From Pseudomonas putida W15Oct28 (GTDB lineage Bacteria > Pseudomonadota > Gammaproteobacteria > Pseudomonadales > Pseudomonadaceae), in assembly GCF_000708715.2 (NCBI RefSeq), contig NZ_JENB01000013.1, positions 1 to 64,000 on the forward strand: 64,000 nucleotides of DNA, written 5' to 3'. Numbering within the stretch: position 1 is the first letter of the stretch; each line of letters starts with the position of its first letter. Shown one piece after another: positions 60,706 to 64,000 of the stretch. Both the position numbers and the translations under genes were made by a program. Below the pieces are notes generated by a model. The model was not told the origin of the DNA, searched no databases, and saw only the letters and a list, made by a program, of their open reading frames with translations.

Positions 60706-60942
60706 TCAATCTGTCCGCAATATCGGGAACTGCTCTGCGGGATTGCGTGATTCGGCGTTCATCAACCGGCATGCAGTCGCAGCCTCGGACTTGTTGATAA
60801 AGCCGCGCTTGAGCCGCTGTTTCTCCTGGTTGTCGTAGATATCGAAGCCGCCCGAAGTGGTAGCGGCATAGAACCGGTTGCCAATGCGGAAGGACTCGCC
60901 TTCCACTGGCACTGCAGGAACGATAACGAATCTTGCTTGCAT
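60706..60942 (-). CDS. Small hypothetical protein, prophage-associated
   Basis: A 78-residue protein (MQARFVIVPAVPVEGESF, then RFYAATTSGGFDIYDNQEKQ) I do not recognise. ATG 60942 follows GGGGAGG. It lies on the same strand as the PL7 lyase, and its own terminator is 150 bases downstream. Confidence 0.75.
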   Translation of the reverse strand: MQARFVIVPAVPVEGESFRIGNRFYAATTSGGFDIYDNQEKQRLKRGFINKSEAATACRLMNAESRNPAEQFPILRTD

Positions 60943-61070
60943 GTTTCGCGCCTCCCCAGGCAGATAGCTCATTATTAGTCTGAGAACGGGAAGGCAACAA
61001 TATGACTCATCGAGACTAATCAATGGCGTGGCGTGTCACACATGTCAACCCTGCGCTTTTGGTCACCCGG

Positions 61071-61104
61071 CATCCCGATGCAACCTGTGGGGGGCATCGG
61101 GATG
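61071..61104. terminator. Inverted repeat after PL7 gene
   Basis: A perfect 11-bp pair, CATCCCGATGC and GCATCGGGATG, separated by 12 bases, lies 20 bases past the PL7 stop codon. No T run. Confidence 0.5.
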
Positions 61105-61123
61105 TGTGGTCGGCTTTCGACGC

Positions 61124-61798
61124 TCAGCGATGGATCAGCGAGAGTTCGCTGATGATGCAGACCGAGCCGTCATCGGCCGGTGTTGCATCGGTGTAGTCAA
61201 CCTGGTTGTAGATGCCACCGTGGAATTCGAACAGGCGCGACGCCCAGGTGCTGTCGAGCTGTAAATCGCCGGATGCGCCGGTCACCCCGTTGCATTTGGC
61301 CGTTACATTCACCACGCCTGCAGACGTGGTGTGGATGCTTACGTTGAACTTCGCCCCCAGAGGCACCCCTTTGAGCACGGTCGAGTTTACCGGGTCGGTC
61401 TGGTTGTAGGTCCGCCGAAACCCCAAGGTAATGTTGCCCTTGTTCCAGAACACCTTTACCGGCGGGCTGTCATCCCCACGCACGTGCATCTGGGCGATCA
61501 CCACCTTTTGCGCCGCGTTGACCTTGGTCAGCGTCATGGTTTGGCGATTCCAGTGGTCCTGGGCGCTGGCCAGTGTCCAGTCTTCGGTTTCTGTCCACTC
61601 GCAGCGGGTCCTGTGGGTGCTTTTGCTCGAAGCACCTTTGGTGGGGGCTGAAAGCTGGATCGAGCCATCGCTGAGCACCTTTACCACATTCGGCAACCGG
61701 GCGATCGCTTCGGCACCGTTGAGTTCGAGTGCTACAGGGTTGGTTGAGGAGACCGCCACCGGGGTGGCGAGGGTGAGGTTGCTGATGTCTACGGCCAT
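61124..61798 (-). CDS. Polysaccharide lyase family 7 (alginate lyase-like)
   Basis: A 224-residue beta-jelly-roll protein. The three PL7 motifs are recognisable: HRTRCEWTE (R-x-E), VVIAQMHVRGDD (Q-x-H) and FEFHGGIYNQV (Y-x-K-x-G-x-Y-x-Q-like). The lysine of the last motif reads His. No signal peptide is seen, so it is cytosolic or released by lysis. ATG 61798 follows CAGGAG. Its upstream region carries two copies of the operator found at the S24 repressor, placing it in the prophage-like regulon. Confidence 0.82.
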   Translation of the reverse strand: MAVDISNLTLATPVAVSSTNPVALELNGAEAIARLPNVVKVLSDGSIQLSAPTKGASSKSTHRTRCEWTETEDWTLASAQDHWNRQTMTLTKVNAAQKVVIAQMHVRGDDSPPVKVFWNKGNITLGFRRTYNQTDPVNSTVLKGVPLGAKFNVSIHTTSAGVVNVTAKCNGVTGASGDLQLDSTWASRLFEFHGGIYNQVDYTDATPADDGSVCIISELSLIHR

Positions 61799-61873
61799 GG
61801 GGGCTCCTGACAAAAAAGTGGCTTGAATGACGAACCGTTCCAGCAGCCTTGCATCTGGCTGCCGAATTGAAAG

Positions 61874-61913
61874 TTAGCCTCAAGCTAAAAATTGGTCAAT
61901 AGCGAAGCGCTAA
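61874..61913. promoter_or_regulatory. Two TTAGC-N5-GCTAA operators upstream of PL7 / DUF1654
   Basis: TTAGC-CTCAA-GCTAA at 61874-61888 and ATAGC-GAAGC-GCTAA at 61899-61913, spaced 25 bases. They match operators in front of the S24 repressor at 63249 and 63299. Confidence 0.65.
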
Positions 61914-62009
61914 ATAAATTTCGCTTTGAGACAAATTACCTGCTGGCGAAATTTTTCCGCGGCAGGGCTTTACGCTGGATTTGGCGGTGAGATAAGCTTT
62001 CCTTGAATA

Positions 62010-62025
62010 CTGTACGAATATACAG
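62010..62025 (+). promoter_or_regulatory. LexA box upstream of DUF1654 gene
   Basis: CTGT-ACGAATAT-ACAG fits CTGT-N8-ACAG exactly, 17 bases before the ATG at 62042. Confidence 0.75.
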
Positions 62026-62041
62026 CTATCAGGATGAGAAT

Positions 62042-62365
62042 ATGTCTAAGCACATGAAGGCAGCACCCCGGCAGCACCAGGTAATGACCGGCGTAGAGCG
62101 GCTTGGCCTGCGGGTGTCATCGATGATCAACCACCCGCTCGCACAGACGCAGCGCTGGGTCGTTGTGCATCGCCTGGATACCGACGGTGATGCCGAATGG
62201 GAGGAGGTGATGGGCCTGCTGTCCGACACGCCCGAGTTGGACCTGACGTTCAACGACGACGAAAGCGTCACCGTGCGCTGGCAGCGCAGCAGTGTGGAGG
62301 AGCGTGACGATTTTATCGTTGAGCCGTACAGCAAGGAGGAGGTTGAAGCGCCAGCGCCTTTCTGA
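62042..62365 (+). CDS. DUF1654 domain-containing protein
   Basis: A 107-residue protein (QVMTGVERLGLRVSSMINHP, VHRLDTDGDAEWEEVMGLL) of the DUF1654 family, common in Pseudomonas near prophages and pyocins. GGATGAGAAT precedes the ATG at 62042. The LexA box upstream implies SOS induction. Function unknown. It ends at a terminator shared with the convergent S24 gene. Confidence 0.85.
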   Translation: MSKHMKAAPRQHQVMTGVERLGLRVSSMINHPLAQTQRWVVVHRLDTDGDAEWEEVMGLLSDTPELDLTFNDDESVTVRWQRSSVEERDDFIVEPYSKEEVEAPAPF

Positions 62366-62375
62366 GCGTTATGCA

Positions 62376-62398
62376 AAGCCCGCCTGGGTGGCGGGCTT
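62376..62398. terminator. Bidirectional terminator between DUF1654 and S24 gene
   Basis: A perfect 9-bp stem, AAGCCCGCC-TGGGT-GGCGGGCTT, lies 10 bases after the DUF1654 stop and six bases before the S24 gene's stop (convergent). Confidence 0.75.
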
Positions 62399-62403
62399 CG
62401 GCT

Positions 62404-63228
62404 TCATACCAGGTGCGCATTCCACACCAGCAGCACCCTGGCCTGAATGTAGGTTTCTTCCCGGCGAATCATGCGGTCCTTGTGCCGCGAGTTGTCGGAA
62501 ATCATCTCGAAGTGGTCATCGTCAGCGATCTGCAATCGCTTGATGTAGATGTGGTCGCCCCAGGACAAGAAGTAGATGCCATCGCCGACAAACTCGCGGA
62601 TGCTGACATCGACGATCAGCGGGTCCCGGTGCTTGATGGTCGGCTCCATCGACTGGCCCCAACCCGTGATCATCTTCAGGTGGTGGTGTTCAGTGAACGC
62701 CACACCCAGTTCGCGCAGATGGCTGGGGCTGACGCGAACGTCCTTGAACATCTCGGGGTAGTCGTGGGGGATCTGGCCACCGCCCATGGCGGCCCGCACA
62801 TCGTAGTGGGCAATCCACACTTCGTCACCAACCAGGCCAGGGCGAACCAGGTCAGCCTTTATCAGCGTGGCATCCTGCGGTTCTTCTGCAGCGGCCAGCA
62901 ACCTTTGCCGGGTTTCCTCAGAGATACCCTTGCCGCTTCGGGCAAGCATCTGCTTGACCAGGTCGGCCGCCGAAAGCTTGCCTTCGCCCGCTTCGACCGC
63001 CGCCTGCACGGGGTCGCCTGCCGACAGTGCGTCGAACCAACCCCGTGGCAAACCTTCGATGCCCTCGATTCTGCGGGCCACGTCATCGCCCAGGTTTTTC
63101 GCGGTCTTGTCGGAAAGGATCTGGCTCAGGTGTGCAGGCGCCATCCCCCAGCGTTCTGCGCAGGATCCCTTTCTCTGGCTGCCGATGAGCTTGACCAGGT
63201 TGTGCTTGCGAATGTCGTAGATGTCCAT
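62404..63228 (-). CDS. S24-type phage repressor (LexA/CI-like)
   Basis: A 274-residue repressor. N-terminal HTH area (VKLIGSQRKGSCAERWGMAP, HLSQILSDKTAKNLGDDVAR) and C-terminal peptidase S24 fold with catalytic Ser193 in GWGQSMEPTIKH and Lys230 in YIKRLQ. The usual Ala-Gly cleavage pair reads AMG (AAMGGGQIP), so self-cleavage needs testing. ATG 63228 (MDIYDIRKHN). Operators upstream imply autoregulation and control of divergent genes. Confidence 0.9.
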   Translation of the reverse strand: MDIYDIRKHNLVKLIGSQRKGSCAERWGMAPAHLSQILSDKTAKNLGDDVARRIEGIEGLPRGWFDALSAGDPVQAAVEAGEGKLSAADLVKQMLARSGKGISEETRQRLLAAAEEPQDATLIKADLVRPGLVGDEVWIAHYDVRAAMGGGQIPHDYPEMFKDVRVSPSHLRELGVAFTEHHHLKMITGWGQSMEPTIKHRDPLIVDVSIREFVGDGIYFLSWGDHIYIKRLQIADDDHFEMISDNSRHKDRMIRREETYIQARVLLVWNAHLV

Positions 63229-63248
63229 AGGGCGAAGCATGCCAGTGT

Positions 63249-63313
63249 TTAGCTTGCTGCTAAATATGCGCATGGCTAAATTAGCTCTTGTGACAATGTT
63301 AGCTGTAGGCTAA
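63249..63313. promoter_or_regulatory. Operator array of the S24 repressor
   Basis: TTAGC-TTGCT-GCTAA at 63249-63263 and TTAGC-TGTAG-GCTAA at 63299-63313, with GCTAAATTAGC midway (63275-63285), about 25 bases from each. A typical three-site phage operator between divergent genes. Confidence 0.7.
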
Positions 63314-63392
63314 ATTAAATCCATCAACAAGGAAAGCCCGTGAGGCATTTTTGTCCAGGGCTCGTCACATCATCACCTGTAATGAGGTTCAC

Positions 63393-63707
63393 ATGGATCC
63401 GACCGACCTCGGCCCGGGCACAGTCACTTGGCTGAGCGGTACGGGCACTGTGTTGCTGGGTGCATTTCTGTGGCTGCGCAAGTGGTTGTCCCGGGATGCA
63501 GCCGAGCGAGCGATGGACAGCGCAGACATTGCAGTCATCCGCCGCCTGACCGAACTGCTGGACATTGAGCGGGACGCCCGCAGAGAGGCAGAGGCCAAAG
63601 CTGATCAGTTCGCCACGGAGCGCAACGAGCTGGTGCTGACCGTAGGGCGGTTGCAAGGCAAAGTGCTGGCGCTGACCAGCCAGCTGGGCCGTAGCTCCCA
63701 TCGCTGA
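63393..63707 (+). CDS. Small membrane coiled-coil protein, phage-type
   Basis: A 104-residue protein with one membrane helix (VTWLSGTGTVLLGAFLWL) and a charged helical tail (TELLDIERDARREAEAKADQ). Similar proteins open Pseudomonas pyocin or prophage clusters; holin or spanin roles are guesses. ATG 63393 has GAGG upstream. First gene right of the operator array. Confidence 0.75.
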   Translation: MDPTDLGPGTVTWLSGTGTVLLGAFLWLRKWLSRDAAERAMDSADIAVIRRLTELLDIERDARREAEAKADQFATERNELVLTVGRLQGKVLALTSQLGRSSHR

Positions 63708-63734
63708 GGCAACGCTGAGGTGACAGGGCCGGGC

Positions 63735-63761
63735 AAAAAAAAGCCCACCAGATTGGCGGGC
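63735..63761 (-). terminator. Rho-independent terminator, minus strand
   Basis: On the minus strand GCCCGCC-AATCT-GGTGGGC followed by eight T. Ends the 60-residue gene at 63799-63981. Confidence 0.85.
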
Positions 63762-63798
63762 CATAAGGGCGTAGGGAGCAACGCACAACAAATTCGGG

Positions 63799-63981
63799 TC
63801 AGGCGACGAGGGTGCCGGGTCGCAACTGCTCAACCAGGGCTTGGGCCGAGGCAAGGGTCGGCATCGGGCCGCTCACGGCTTCGCCGTTGCGCACCAGGTA
63901 CCAGCACGCCAGCAGGCCCTGCTCACGCAGTGGAGTGGGGACGGCGCTGCCGACGACGGACATGATCTGGATAGTGGCCAT
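63799..63981 (-). CDS. Small hypothetical protein
   Basis: A 60-residue protein (MATIQIMSVVGSAVPTPLRE, LACWYLVRNGEAVSGPMPTL) I do not recognise. A strong AGGAGG site lies 5 bases before the ATG at 63981, and a perfect terminator follows, so it is a real monocistronic gene. It is convergent with the coiled-coil gene. Confidence 0.75.
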   Translation of the reverse strand: MATIQIMSVVGSAVPTPLREQGLLACWYLVRNGEAVSGPMPTLASAQALVEQLRPGTLVA

Positions 63982-64000
63982 GAGGACCTCCTGTGAAACA

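Noticed and set aside
60706..63981. Complete tailocin or prophage
   Set aside because: Only regulatory and small genes are visible before the window ends. No tail, capsid or lysis genes can be shown.

Overview
The window looks like a Pseudomonas putida-group chromosome. It is GC-rich and carries dense REP/BIME palindromes of at least four sequence classes. It also has a pyoverdine uptake/biosynthesis block (pvdA, fpvGHJKCDEF, an MbtH protein and a PvdG-like thioesterase), a heterotetrameric sarcosine oxidase operon, and many LysR-regulated metabolic islands. No rRNA, tRNA or CRISPR array was seen.

Layout. 1-16.3 kb is ordinary accessory metabolism: a D-2-hydroxyacid dehydrogenase, DUF1543, an amidohydrolase/MFS pair with a divergent TetR gene, LysR/MFS, GST/GNAT, an SDR, a cysteine desulfurase, and LysR/acyl-CoA dehydrogenase. 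16.7-18.5 kb is an orphan type VI secretion (T6SS) PAAR-LysM effector with an overlapping immunity candidate. 18.5-19.7 kb is a TerC/Alx transporter behind a highly structured leader. 19.9-25.3 kb holds a PstS-OmpA protein and a four-gene polyamine-type ABC transporter. 25.7-29.2 kb is a Tle1-like (DUF2235) lipase effector between two DUF3304 paralogues, the first broken at a G8 tract. 29.3-33.7 kb holds a RibBA-like enzyme, DUF1330, pirin, a secreted HSL-type esterase with an N-terminal frameshift, and a LysR gene.

34.2-38.7 kb is a six-gene overlapping operon (NTF2, SDR, FAD oxidoreductase, DUF1365, CFA-type methyltransferase, DUF2878) resembling light/singlet-oxygen-inducible membrane-lipid clusters, with TGTACA repeats at its promoter. 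39.1-45.9 kb is purU-folD-soxBDAG, oxidising an N-methyl amino acid and processing the one-carbon unit. 46.8-49.5 kb is an iron-starvation operon (MbtH, thioesterase, isochorismatase-like hydrolase, DUF1615 lipoprotein) behind a PvdS-type promoter. 49.6-57.2 kb is fpvGHJKCDEF plus pvdA: pvdA makes the hydroxamate precursor, FpvGHJK reduce ferri-pyoverdine in the periplasm, and FpvCDEF bind and import the released iron.

57.3-59.2 kb contains a FlxA-like gene and an IS110-family element. 59.2-60.1 kb is pbpG. 60.7-64 kb is the edge of a prophage- or pyocin-like region: an S24 repressor, a LexA-controlled DUF1654 gene, a PL7 lyase, a membrane coiled-coil protein, and a set of shared TTAGC-N5-GCTAA operators.

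All calls come from reading the sequence and translations. No database search was run.
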